DNA from: Anaerosporobacter mobilis DSM 15930 | GTDB taxonomy: Bacteria > Bacillota > Clostridia > Lachnospirales > Lachnospiraceae | Direction of reading: 5' to 3' | DNA: 64,000 bases | NCBI RefSeq assembly: GCF_900142955.1 | Contig: NZ_FRCP01000006.1 | Coordinates: 62,001 to 126,000, forward strand | Shown: one piece after another, positions 24,015 to 31,438 of the stretch | Layout: every line of letters begins with the position of its first letter | Numbering within the stretch: the first letter of the stretch is position 1 | The notes under the pieces: generated by a model | The model's input: only the letters and a program-made list of their open reading frames with translations | The model's database searches: none | What the model was told of the DNA's origin: nothing | Program-made: the position numbers and the translations under genes

Positions 24015-24263
24015 TTATACCGCTTCAAACGCCAGTATCTTCGTAATCAGCTTTGTTTCAAGCCTCCGGCGCAGCGTTTCATCAACACAAAAATGCAGCC
24101 GTCCTCCCTCGTCATACATTTTCCGGGTGGACAGGGTAATTATGTATCCCTCATAATGCTTCAGGACTGTGTTGATTGCCATTACATCGCCTTCTGATGC
24201 TGCCTTTATGATATGGAAAGGCAGTAAATTCTTTTCTTCGCTATTCTTACATCTCTTTTTCAT
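24015..24263 (-). CDS. HTH_16 conjugative-transposon regulator (Tn916 orf8-like)
   Basis: An 82-residue protein with the typical HTH_16 order: LLPFHIIKAASEGDVMAINT, VLKHYEGYI, then CVDETLRRRLETKLITKIL. In Tn916 the equivalent small gene lies just after the sigma-like orf7, exactly as here (17-base overlap with the upstream gene). It likely helps control excision and transfer genes. Confidence 0.85.
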   Translation of the reverse strand: MKKRCKNSEEKNLLPFHIIKAASEGDVMAINTVLKHYEGYIITLSTRKMYDEGGRLHFCVDETLRRRLETKLITKILAFEAV

Positions 24264-24687
24264 CTGCTTTTTCCTCCATAATCTTTCTTAAAATCTCAAG
24301 GGAGCGTGTCCGGTGTTCGTGGATCGTACTGCGTACAAGGTTCATTTCCCTTGCTATATCCGCATCGCTCATTTCCAGAAAATATGAAAGCAGTATTACA
24401 TTCCGCTTCCGTTCTGAAAGTGCCTGCAATGCTTCCGCAATCAGGGTGTCTTTCACTTCAATGTCATATCCATGTACTGTAAAATGACTGTTTTCCACTC
24501 CATACTCATCCATAACAAACAACTGGTTCAGCTCCTTTTCAGACAGTTCAGAAAACATGGCTTCATGCTCCCTGCGGTAATCCATGTGCCGGTAATAGTT
24601 AATCGCTTCACCTTTCAGCGACATCTGGCACAGGCGGTCAAAGCGATGCCTGATTGTCAGTTCATCATGGCAAGAAGGTTTCTTCAT
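24247..24687 (-). CDS. Sigma-70-like factor of the ICE (Tn916 orf7-like)
   Basis: 146 residues. The C-terminal region 4 reads LQALSERKRNVILLSYFLEM then SDADIAREMNLVRSTIHEHR, a sigma-4 HTH; region 2 is short and divergent. Orf7 of Tn916 is the classic relative and drives expression of the excision/transfer regulatory genes. The start is supported by GGAGGAGGTGAACTCGT. The stop overlaps the HTH_16 gene. It is divergent from the XRE repressor gene at 25203, the same architecture as Tn916 orf7-orf8-orf9. Confidence 0.88.
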   Translation of the reverse strand: MKKPSCHDELTIRHRFDRLCQMSLKGEAINYYRHMDYRREHEAMFSELSEKELNQLFVMDEYGVENSHFTVHGYDIEVKDTLIAEALQALSERKRNVILLSYFLEMSDADIAREMNLVRSTIHEHRTRSLEILRKIMEEKADEKEM

Positions 24688-25202
24688 ACGAGTTCACCTC
24701 CTCCCCCGTTGTGACGTGACAAAGGCATACGCCTTTTCCCTTTCCGTTGTATCTGCCAAATGGCGGTAGGCTGATGTTCGGGTGGGAGTAAAAATTTTAT
24801 GTATATAAAAAACGCCCTGACAGGCTGATGCCCGTTGGACGCTATTCATATCTGTTATTCTGTTTTCTCCACAAGCTACGAGTGCGTATAGTTCACTCTC
24901 TAAGGTATATTCTGCTTCACTTCCAGTAAAGCACCTTATAAAAGAACCTTCCCACGCCAATAGCCGGATAGGTTCCCGAAGTCAAAAAAATATCCCTCAG
25001 ACCGTTCAGAACACATAAATTCCCCTAAACGTACCCAAAGGATAAAATCCACGCAAAAAACCTCTGGATACTGCGTTTTTTTATATGCAATATCCAAAGT
25101 TATTCTATTTCGTTGTGTGCATTATGCCCCTCTTATAAAGTGAATTATTAGTACATTTCAAAAGTAAAATGTGCAATATACACTATACATGGAGGTGCAT
25201 AT
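24688..25202. other. Divergent regulatory region of the ICE
   Basis: About 500 bases between the sigma-like gene and the XRE gene. On the minus strand a T-run (GCGTTTTTTATAT, near 24800) follows a partly self-complementary stretch, suggesting an attenuator or terminator in the leader of the sigma gene. An imperfect dyad ACATTT-8-AAATGT at 25155-25174, just upstream of the XRE gene, is a likely operator. An 88-codon minus frame here has no supportable start. Confidence 0.45.
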
Positions 25203-25550
25203 ATGGCAAGAAAAAAGAAAATTGACAAGGAAATGGGATTTCGTCTGAAACAGGCTAGGACTGAACAAAAACTGACCTATGAAGAACTGGCAGAAAAATC
25301 CGGCGTTTCCTCACGCTATATCAAGGAAATCGAAAATCATGGAAACGTGCCAAGCCTTGAAAAGCTAGGGCAGCTCATACGAGCCTTACATATTTCCGCC
25401 GATCCGTTTTTTTATCCAACTGTCCCGGCAGACAACCTCGACTACCAGCGGCTGTTGGTTTATCTGTCACAATGTACAGAAGAACAGATTACAACAATTC
25501 TCGCTATTGTGGAAGCCTATCTTCGGACATATAAAAATTTTTCAAAGTAA
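25203..25550 (+). CDS. XRE-family repressor of the ICE (Tn916 orf9-like)
   Basis: 115 residues. The N-terminal Cro/CI HTH (about 10-65) is GFRLKQARTEQKLTYEELA then EKSGVSSRYIKEIENHGNVP. The short C-terminal helical tail ends with TTILAIVEAYLRTYK. The RBS is GGAGGTGCATAT. Its place, divergent from the sigma-like gene, matches the regulator that represses the transfer circuit in Tn916. Confidence 0.88.
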   Translation: MARKKKIDKEMGFRLKQARTEQKLTYEELAEKSGVSSRYIKEIENHGNVPSLEKLGQLIRALHISADPFFYPTVPADNLDYQRLLVYLSQCTEEQITTILAIVEAYLRTYKNFSK

Positions 25551-25654
25551 ATCCACTCCCTCTCCTATCTCTTTTCTAAAACAAGGGCGGCTACCCTTAG
25601 CCGCCTAATTACCTCCTTCCTCTGCAAAACTGTGGCTCGTTTTGCTGTACAGAA

Positions 25655-25674
25655 CGCTTCTTTTTAAAGAAGCG
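25655..25674. terminator. Short perfect hairpin after the left XRE-membrane gene
   Basis: A 9-bp perfect stem with a TT loop lies about 10 bases past the stop at 25685. The T-run is poor. It also sits at the outer boundary of the 1-kb inverted repeat. Confidence 0.45.
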
Positions 25675-25684
25675 AAATATGTCA

Positions 25685-26140
25685 TCATTTGTCATTTCTT
25701 CTCAATGTAATAACTGCATGGCATAGCAAGCCAAATACAAGAGAAAAACAGCCACCGCCAAATAGTGATGCTCCCCACCCTGCACCCGACATTGTCATAA
25801 AACCGCCAACAAAGAAAATACCAATGCCAAGAAATATACCAACACCATAAAAAAGTCCAATTGCCATATCGTACTTATTAAATTGTCGTTTCTCCTTTTT
25901 TTCATATGTTTCCATCTTTGTTATTACCTCCTTCGCAAAATCGTCCATGTGGACTCCAAAAAGACAGCAAATTTTTTTCAATGTATTTAAATCGGGTTCA
26001 CTAACATCTCTCTCCCAATTCGATAGCGCCTGCCGGGTAACATTCAATTCCCCGGCCAGTTCTTCTTGTGTCATTCCCGATTGTGTTCGCAAATGACGTA
26101 TTTGCTTTCCTGTTGTAATATCCGTCTGTTCCTGGTTCAA
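25685..26140 (-). CDS. XRE regulator with two membrane segments (left copy)
   Basis: 151 residues. The N-terminal Cro/CI HTH (about 12-66) is QIRHLRTQSGMTQEELAGEL then NVTRQALSNWERDVSEPDL. Two hydrophobic hairpin segments follow (about 95-115, GVGIFLGIGIFFVGGF; about 122-145, LFGGGCFSLVFGLLCHAVI). The protein is a membrane-bound HTH regulator of unknown signal. The start is a TTG with GAGGAGGAACTATT upstream. It follows the tet remnant just as its twin follows the intact tet gene, so the pair tet-XRE is a conserved unit. Confidence 0.88.
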   Translation of the reverse strand: MNQEQTDITTGKQIRHLRTQSGMTQEELAGELNVTRQALSNWERDVSEPDLNTLKKICCLFGVHMDDFAKEVITKMETYEKKEKRQFNKYDMAIGLFYGVGIFLGIGIFFVGGFMTMSGAGWGASLFGGGCFSLVFGLLCHAVITLRRNDK

Positions 26141-26221
26141 AATAGTTCCTCCTCTCTGATACTGATTTTATCAATGATATTTCGCAATAGCCAGCAATGA
26201 ACACTTGCATTGCGCAAGACA

Positions 26222-26655
26222 TTACATTATCTTCTGAAACATATGGCGAACCTTATCTAACCGACTATTTGGGCGGCAAGGTTGTACTACAGGTTCCCCT
26301 GAAGTTTCCTGATACCCTTTCAATTCTGCCAAGCAAACGCTTCTTCCATTTGTATAGAAATTCAAATCACTTTTATATTCCCCGATCCGCCGAGCTGGTA
26401 TTTCTCCAGTTAAAATTGCCTCATTATTTTATAACGAAGTTGTTTCAATTACCGCATCATATTTCACAGCATCATGATAAGCTCGTGAAAGATATTCCTG
26501 TGGCGCAAATAGGATAAAAGAAAGATAGGGTTCTAAAACTTGTGTTCCCGCTTTTTTATACCTGTTCCAACACAACAGGCGCAAGAAGGCGGAAATCTGC
26601 CGGAGTACTGACCGGGCTGTAATAAACACCATATTCAAAGCCGAACCAAAGACCA
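26222..26655 (-). pseudogene. Decayed 3' third of a tet ribosomal-protection gene
   Basis: The minus strand encodes recognisable pieces in shifting frames: YGVYYSPVSTPADF, LLAPVVLEQV, then KKAGTQVLEPYLSF, EYLSRAYHDAVKYD, an in-frame TAA, then GEIPAR and FYTNGRSVCLAELKGY, RPNSRLDKVRHMFQKIM and stop at 26222. There is one single-base deletion after LEQV and one nonsense codon. The 5' two thirds are missing beyond 26655. It is not identical to the intact gene at 27736, so it derives from a sister allele rather than a recent copy. Confidence 0.85.
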
Positions 26656-26852
26656 AAAATAAGCATTGTGGGAAAATTTAAACTTTTGGATTTTCCTACA
26701 ATGCCGACTACGGCGGAATCCCTCCCACTCCTTATACCTTTCTTTCCGTATACATTGAATTTGTATTTAGTAACTGCTATAATGTCCCTATTCAAATTAT
26801 AAATGTGTTGAATTAGTTACATGTACATATTTTTTGTACCGGAGGAAGTGAA

Positions 26853-27374
26853 ATGAATCCAAAAATTTATCTCATTACAGGCTTAATGGCTTCTGGAAAA
26901 TCTACAGTTTCCGATTTACTGGCAAAATCAATAGAAAAATGCGTCCATCTTCGTGGTGATGTGTTCCGAAAAATGATTATTTCAGGCAGAGAAAATATGT
27001 CAGCTACCCCATCAGCGGAAGCAGTCCGCCAGCTGTACCTTCGATACAAATTGACTGCTGATGCGGCAAAGTCATACTTTGATAACGGCTTTTCTGTAGT
27101 GATCCAAGATAACTACTACGGTGATGAATTAAACCGAATGATAAATTATCTGCATAAATACCCTGTTGAGGTTATCGTTCTTTGTCCAGATGTGGAAACA
27201 ATAAAAGAAAGGGAACGATACAGGGAGAAAACAGGCTATTCCGGCTTTACGGTCGAAACCTTATACGATACATTTATGCAGACAACACCACGGATCGGCT
27301 TTTGGCTGGACAATTCCAACCAAACACCACAGCAGACAGCAGAAACCATTCTGAACGCCAGAAAGTCGGTATGA
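26853..27374 (+). CDS. P-loop kinase/phosphotransferase-like ATPase upstream of tet
   Basis: 173 residues. Walker A GLMASGKSTVSDLLA near the N-terminus, RGDVFRKMIISGR (acceptor-binding region), QDNYYGDE (Walker B-like) and a lid with ERERYREKTGYSGF. The layout is that of the zeta-toxin/chloramphenicol-phosphotransferase-like small kinases. The target could be a drug, a nucleotide sugar or another small molecule. No antitoxin is adjacent, which argues against a zeta toxin-antitoxin pair. The RBS is GGAGGAAGTG. It lies between the two arms of the inverted repeat, and a second broken copy of its 3' end is at 30738. Confidence 0.8.
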   Translation: MNPKIYLITGLMASGKSTVSDLLAKSIEKCVHLRGDVFRKMIISGRENMSATPSAEAVRQLYLRYKLTADAAKSYFDNGFSVVIQDNYYGDELNRMINYLHKYPVEVIVLCPDVETIKERERYREKTGYSGFTVETLYDTFMQTTPRIGFWLDNSNQTPQQTAETILNARKSV

Positions 27375-27413
27375 TTGTTCCATATAAGGGGAAGAAAAAT
27401 TTCTTTTAGGTAC

Positions 27414-27442
27414 TTTCTTTCCTAAAACTAATGTGATATAAT
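27414..27442 (+). promoter_or_regulatory. tet promoter (extended -10)
   Basis: TATAAT (27437-27442) is preceded by TGA (extended -10). The -35 position 17 bases upstream is TTTCTT, weak. Transcription would start about 20 bases before the leader peptide. Confidence 0.6.
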
Positions 27443-27471
27443 AGCATCATTCCAAAAAAGGAGTAAAAAAT

Positions 27472-27495
27472 ATGCGGCAAGGTATTCTTAAATAA
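27472..27495 (+). CDS. tet leader peptide
   Basis: ATG to TAA encodes MRQGILK, with AAAAAAGGAGTAAAAAAT ahead. A peptide of this form precedes tet(M) in Tn916. Its translation, when tetracycline slows ribosomes, is part of the attenuation model. Confidence 0.75.
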   Translation: MRQGILK

Positions 27496-27570
27496 AACTA
27501 TAATCAAATAGTGGGAACAAAGGATTATGATAGTCCCTTTTGTGGGGGCTTGGTTTTTGTACCCAATTTA

Positions 27571-27701
27571 AAAATACTTTTGCCTTATCAATTTTGACAT
27601 ATCCGAAAAACAGCAATCACAAACAGGTGTATGCTGTATATGTGTATGTCCGCAAATTATAATCCCCAGTGGTAAAAGTATTTTACTGCTGGGGATTTTT
27701 A
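27571..27701 (+). promoter_or_regulatory. Tn916-type transcription attenuator in the tet leader
   Basis: A strong terminator hairpin (27662-27677 with 27681-27696, loop GTA) is followed by TTTTT 35 bases before the tet start. A segment at 27571-27584 (AAAATACTTTTGCC) can pair with 27671-27684 inside the left terminator arm and loop, giving a competing antiterminator. The arrangement parallels the published tet(M) leader. Confidence 0.8.
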
Positions 27702-27735
27702 TGCCCTTTTGGGGCTGTAAAAGGAGGACAATCAC

Positions 27736-29655
27736 ATGAAAATAATCAATATTGGAATTCTCGCCCATGTAGACGCAGGAAAAACAACATTGACGGAAAG
27801 CCTGCTGTACACCAGTGGAGCGATTGCGGAACAAGGAAACGTGGATAAAGGAACTACAAGAACAGACACTATGATTTTGGAACGGCAACGGGGAATTACT
27901 ATTCAGACAGCGGTTACTTCTTTTTGCTGGAATGATTATAAAATCAATATTGTGGACACTCCCGGCCATATGGATTTTTTAACCGAAGCATACCGCTCTT
28001 TATCTGTCCTTGACGGAGCTGTTTTAGTCATTTCGGCAAAAGACGGCGTACAGGCACAAACCCGTATATTATTCCATGCGCTTCAGAAAATGGACATCCC
28101 GACAATTATCTTTATAAATAAGATAGACCAAAATGGGATCGACCTGCGGCGTGTTTACCAAAGCATTAAAGATAAACTTACCAGTGATATGATTGTCATG
28201 CAGGAGGTTTCCCTGTCGCCAAAGATAACCATGACCGATATTTCTGATTTGGACAAATGGGATATGATTATTTCCGGAAGCGATGAACTATTAGAACGAT
28301 ATGTTGCAGAGGATTCTTTGGATATACAGGAATTACAATATGAAAAGTGCAAAAGAACCAGATGCTGCTCTTTGTTTCCTGTTTATCATGGGAGTGCAAA
28401 AGACAATTTAGGAACAGAAAAACTGATTGAAGCGATTACAGAAACTTTCATTACAGAAACAGACGATATTCAGTCTGAATTATGTGGATATGTTTTTAAG
28501 GTTGAGTATACAGAGCGGAAAAAACGGCTTTCTTATTTACGCCTGTATCATGGGACGCTCCATTTACGGGATACCCTGCTGCTGTCAAAAAAGGAAAAAA
28601 TAAAGATTACAGAAATGTGTATTCCGTCAAATGGTGAAATCGTCCCGGCTGACCATGCCTGTCCGGGAGAAATTGTTATTTTAGCTGATGATACTTTGAA
28701 ACTGAACGACATTCTGGGAAATGAAAAACTCCTGCCTCACAAAACACGGATTGATAATCCCATGCCATTACTTCGGACAACGGTAGAGCCGCAAAAGCCG
28801 GAGCAAAGGGAAGCCCTGTTAAATGCCCTCGCAGAGATTGCTGATACAGACCCTCTTTTGCATTTTGACATTGATACTGTTACACATGAGATTATATTAT
28901 CTTTTTTGGGAAAAGTACAGTTAGAAGTTATTTGTTCGCTATTAGAAGAAAAATATCATGTGGGCGTGGCTATGAAAGAGCCTTCGGTTATTTATCTGGA
29001 AAGACCGCAAAAAAAAGCGAGCTGCACGATTCATATTGAAGTGCCGCCGAATCCGTTTTGGGCATCTATTGGTTTGACGGTAACACCGCTTCCTGTTGGA
29101 AGCGGAACACAATATAAAAGCGAGGTATCTCTCGGCTATTTAAACCAAAGTTTTCAAAATGCCGTCATGGAGGGTGTGCGTTATGGAATGGAGCAGGGCT
29201 TATATGGCTGGGGAGTGACAGACTGCCAAATTTGTTTTGATTATGGAGTTTATTACAGCCCGGTCAGCACCCCCGCTGATTTTCGTTTTCTTGCGCCTGT
29301 CGTGTTGGAGCAGGCATTGAAAAAAGCAGGAACACAACTGTTGGAACCATACCTTTCCTTTACCCTTTTTGCACCGCAGGAATATCTTTCACGGGCTTAT
29401 AATGACGCACCAAAGTATTGCGCAATCATTGAATCAACCAGACTTGAAAAAGATGAAGTTATTTTTAAGGGGGAAATCCCTGCACGTTGTATCGGTGAAT
29501 ATAGAAATGATTTGAATTTTTATACAAATGGAAGAAGTGTCTGCATTACAGAATTAAAAGGGTATCAGGAAACTTCCGGCGAGCCTGTGTTTCAGCCACG
29601 CCGCCCGAACAGCCGTTTAGACAAGATCCGGCATATGTTTCAGAAGATAATGTAA
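27736..29655 (+). CDS. tet: Tetracycline resistance ribosomal protection protein (Tet(M)/Tet(W)/Tet(O) type)
   Basis: 639 residues, the full length of the family. A translation GTPase related to EF-G that removes tetracycline from the 30S A site. G1 is AHVDAGKTT, G2 ERQRGITIQ, G3 DTPGHMDF, G4 NKIDQ. Domain IV includes YYSPVSTPADF and the distal loop region EYLSRAYNDAPKYCA; the C-terminus is RPNSRLDKIRHMFQKIM. Long blocks match Tet(M), Tet(W) and Tet(32), but the middle (about 170-260 and 280-330) matches none that I remember closely, so the class may be unassigned. The RBS is AAAGGAGGACAATCAC. It is controlled by leader attenuation and followed by the XRE-membrane gene. Confidence 0.95.
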   Translation: MKIINIGILAHVDAGKTTLTESLLYTSGAIAEQGNVDKGTTRTDTMILERQRGITIQTAVTSFCWNDYKINIVDTPGHMDFLTEAYRSLSVLDGAVLVISAKDGVQAQTRILFHALQKMDIPTIIFINKIDQNGIDLRRVYQSIKDKLTSDMIVMQEVSLSPKITMTDISDLDKWDMIISGSDELLERYVAEDSLDIQELQYEKCKRTRCCSLFPVYHGSAKDNLGTEKLIEAITETFITETDDIQSELCGYVFKVEYTERKKRLSYLRLYHGTLHLRDTLLLSKKEKIKITEMCIPSNGEIVPADHACPGEIVILADDTLKLNDILGNEKLLPHKTRIDNPMPLLRTTVEPQKPEQREALLNALAEIADTDPLLHFDIDTVTHEIILSFLGKVQLEVICSLLEEKYHVGVAMKEPSVIYLERPQKKASCTIHIEVPPNPFWASIGLTVTPLPVGSGTQYKSEVSLGYLNQSFQNAVMEGVRYGMEQGLYGWGVTDCQICFDYGVYYSPVSTPADFRFLAPVVLEQALKKAGTQLLEPYLSFTLFAPQEYLSRAYNDAPKYCAIIESTRLEKDEVIFKGEIPARCIGEYRNDLNFYTNGRSVCITELKGYQETSGEPVFQPRRPNSRLDKIRHMFQKIM

Positions 29656-30199
29656 CATCTTGCGCAATGCAAACGTTCATTGCTGGCTATTGCGAAATAT
29701 CATTGATAAAATCAGCATCAGAGAGGAGGAACTATTTTGAACCAGAAACAGACGGATATTACAACAGGAAAACAAATACGTCATCTGCGAACACAATCGG
29801 GAATGACACAGGAAGAACTGGCCGGGGAATTGAATGTTACCCGGCAGGCGCTATCGAATTGGGAGAGAGATGTTAATGAACCCGATTTAAATACATTGAA
29901 AAAAATTTGTTTTCTTTTTGGCGTCCACATGGACGATTTTGCGAAGGAGATAATAACAAAAATGGAAACATGTGAAAAAAAGGAGAAACGACAATTTAAT
30001 AAGTATGATATGGCAATTGGACTTTTTTATGGTGTCGGGATATTTCTTGGCATTGGTATTTTCTTTGTTGGCGGTTTTATGACAATGTCGGGTGCAGGGT
30101 GGGGAGCATCACTATTTGGCGGTGGCTGTTTTTCTCTTGTATTTGGCTTGCTATGCCATGCGGTAATTACATTGAGAAGAAGTGACAAATGATGACATA
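29225..30199 (+). repeat. Right arm of about 1-kb inverted duplication
   Basis: The 3' third of the intact tet gene plus the right XRE-membrane gene, inverted relative to 25678-26655. The kinase gene and most of tet lie between the arms, so recombination between them would invert about 2.6 kb. Confidence 0.88.
29737..30192 (+). CDS. XRE regulator with two membrane segments (right copy)
   Basis: 151 residues, differing from the left copy at six positions by eye (for example residues 4, 47, 59, 72, 78 and 149). Same N-terminal Cro/CI HTH and same two C-terminal hydrophobic segments. TTG start with GAGAGGAGGAACTATT upstream, 81 bases after the tet stop. It may sense a membrane or drug signal and control the tet cassette; this is inference from linkage only. 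Confidence 0.88.
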   Translation: MNQKQTDITTGKQIRHLRTQSGMTQEELAGELNVTRQALSNWERDVNEPDLNTLKKICFLFGVHMDDFAKEIITKMETCEKKEKRQFNKYDMAIGLFYGVGIFLGIGIFFVGGFMTMSGAGWGASLFGGGCFSLVFGLLCHAVITLRRSDK

Positions 30200-30230
30200 T
30201 CCTGCTTTCTGGACTTTTCGGTCATATCGC

Positions 30231-30271
30231 AAAAAAAGCCGCTGCTTTTGGCTTTCCAATAGCGGCGGCTT
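30231..30271 (-). terminator. Hairpin with T-run on the minus strand
   Basis: GCGGCTT at 30265-30271 pairs with AAGCCGC at 30236-30242, and seven T follow on the minus strand. It may stop minus-strand transcription from the GNAT cargo genes before it runs antisense through tet. Confidence 0.5.
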
Positions 30272-30421
30272 AATGCAAGCGGCGGCAAAGGGAAATATCC
30301 TTTGCATACCTTACAGAAGAAAAGTTTTGCAGCATTACAAAAATAAAAGCCTATACCATTTTGGAAAGAAAAGATACATAATAGTCAAGACAGCAACAAT
30401 CAGAAGTTATGGAGGGTAACA

Positions 30422-30625
30422 ATGGAATATAGTAAGGAAGATTTAATGGAAGCAAAACGGCAAATTGATTCAACATTGCATAAATTGCGGGAAACCATAA
30501 TAACCTTTGAAGCAAAAGAAACTCCAGAGAGATATAAGTCACAGATTACTTTGGCGAAAAGACGGATAAGGGCTTTTGAAATAGCAAATTATTTTATAGA
30601 AAACGAGATTGAAAACAGTCAGTAA
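30422..30625 (+). CDS. Small helical protein of unknown function
   Basis: 67 residues, almost entirely charged helix (EDLMEAKRQIDSTLHKLRET then TLAKRRIRAFEIANYFIENE), probably a coiled coil. The RBS is ATGGAGGGTAACA, well placed. It sits downstream of the tet-XRE unit. I do not recognise a family. Confidence 0.7.
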   Translation: MEYSKEDLMEAKRQIDSTLHKLRETIITFEAKETPERYKSQITLAKRRIRAFEIANYFIENEIENSQ

Positions 30626-30737
30626 ATTCAAAACAAGTGTATCTTTGGCGTTGGCATTCGTTTAGAATGCTGTAATCTTAATCGAAAGAACCATAATCTG
30701 AAAAGGGAGATAATATTTAAAAAACATTAAGGAAAAT

Positions 30738-30823
30738 TTGGCTACTCCCCATACTGGCTTTTGCTAAACAACTCCAACCAGTCACCCCAGCAGACAGTAA
30801 CCTCCATTTTGAAACTGGAATAA
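30738..30823 (+). pseudogene. 3' fragment of a second P-loop kinase gene
   Basis: After correcting one missing base in the TGG codon, this reads ATPHTGF(W)LNNSNQSPQQ and ends TVTSILKLE, stop. It aligns with TTPRIGFWLDNSNQTPQQ and the C-terminus of the kinase at 26853-27374. Everything upstream of it is lost. It shows that the kinase-tet cassette was once duplicated. Confidence 0.7.
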
Positions 30824-30835
30824 ATTTATCGATCA

Positions 30836-31381
30836 TCACAATTCCAATCTCATAGAAATGACTTCCTGAAATCCGACTATGCGGGAGCGAAATCCTTTAG
30901 GATTTCTTCCACACTCAACAAATCCAGCCCGTTCATACATAGAAACTGCTCTTTCATTTTCAGCAACTACTTTAAGTTCAAGCTGGTTATATCCCGCTGT
31001 TTTAGCACATTCGATACACGAAGTCAGCAAAGCCTTACCAATTCCAAGTCCCCAATACTTTTTCACAACACTGATGCCAAATTCTGCTCGATGCCGTACC
31101 TTATATTTTGTACCGATTGCCTCAATTCCTGCTGTTCCCGCAATTACACTGTCAACTATGGCAAGCAATTCAATCTCTCTTTCACTCTCAGCTTTTTCTT
31201 TCAGAAACTGGCTCTCCTGTTCGACATTAAAACTGTTTTCATCTGGATATGTAAGCAAATAATCTGTTTCACTATGTGTCAGATTGAAATTATCCACTAC
31301 AAGCTGACCATCACTCTCTGTTCCATTCCTCAAACAACATTCCATGCCATTACTTAATATTATTGTTTTGTTATATCTCAT
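30836..31381 (-). CDS. GNAT family N-acetyltransferase (RimI/YhhY-like)
   Basis: About 181 residues from the ATG at 31381, which has AAAGGAGCAGTT upstream. The acetyl-CoA site is FGISVVKKYWGLGIGKALLT (x-x-x-G-x-G/A), and NQLELKVVAENERAVSMYER with AGFVECG is motif B. This is the pattern of protein or small-molecule acetyltransferases of the YhhY group. Last gene in a minus-strand cargo operon of three. Substrate unknown. Confidence 0.88.
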   Translation of the reverse strand: MRYNKTIILSNGMECCLRNGTESDGQLVVDNFNLTHSETDYLLTYPDENSFNVEQESQFLKEKAESEREIELLAIVDSVIAGTAGIEAIGTKYKVRHRAEFGISVVKKYWGLGIGKALLTSCIECAKTAGYNQLELKVVAENERAVSMYERAGFVECGRNPKGFRSRIVGFQEVISMRLEL

Positions 31382-31438
31382 AACTGCTCCTTTACTGACA
31401 ACTGTCCTCAAAGTCAGCTTCTTCATCTATACAATATC

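Larger units (their letters stand above)
25678..26655 (-). repeat. Left arm of about 1-kb inverted duplication
   Basis: Read on the minus strand this segment matches 29225-30199 on the plus strand: the 3' third of a tet ribosomal-protection gene, the intergenic bases and the whole XRE-membrane gene. The XRE proteins differ at six of 151 residues by eye. The tet part has frameshift and stop changes. Homology ends at the conserved GATGACATAT on the outside and near the FxYG codons on the inside. Confidence 0.88.

Noticed and set aside
24694..24960. An 88-codon minus-strand frame upstream of the sigma-like gene
   Set aside because: No RBS or family resemblance; it covers the leader and likely attenuator of the sigma-like gene.
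26853..27374. Zeta-toxin of a toxin-antitoxin pair
   Set aside because: No epsilon-like antitoxin or other small partner gene is next to it; the neighbours are tet-cassette parts.
30189..30419. A 76-codon plus-strand frame after the right XRE gene
   Set aside because: It spans a terminator-like hairpin, starts inside the stop region of the XRE gene, and has no recognisable motif.
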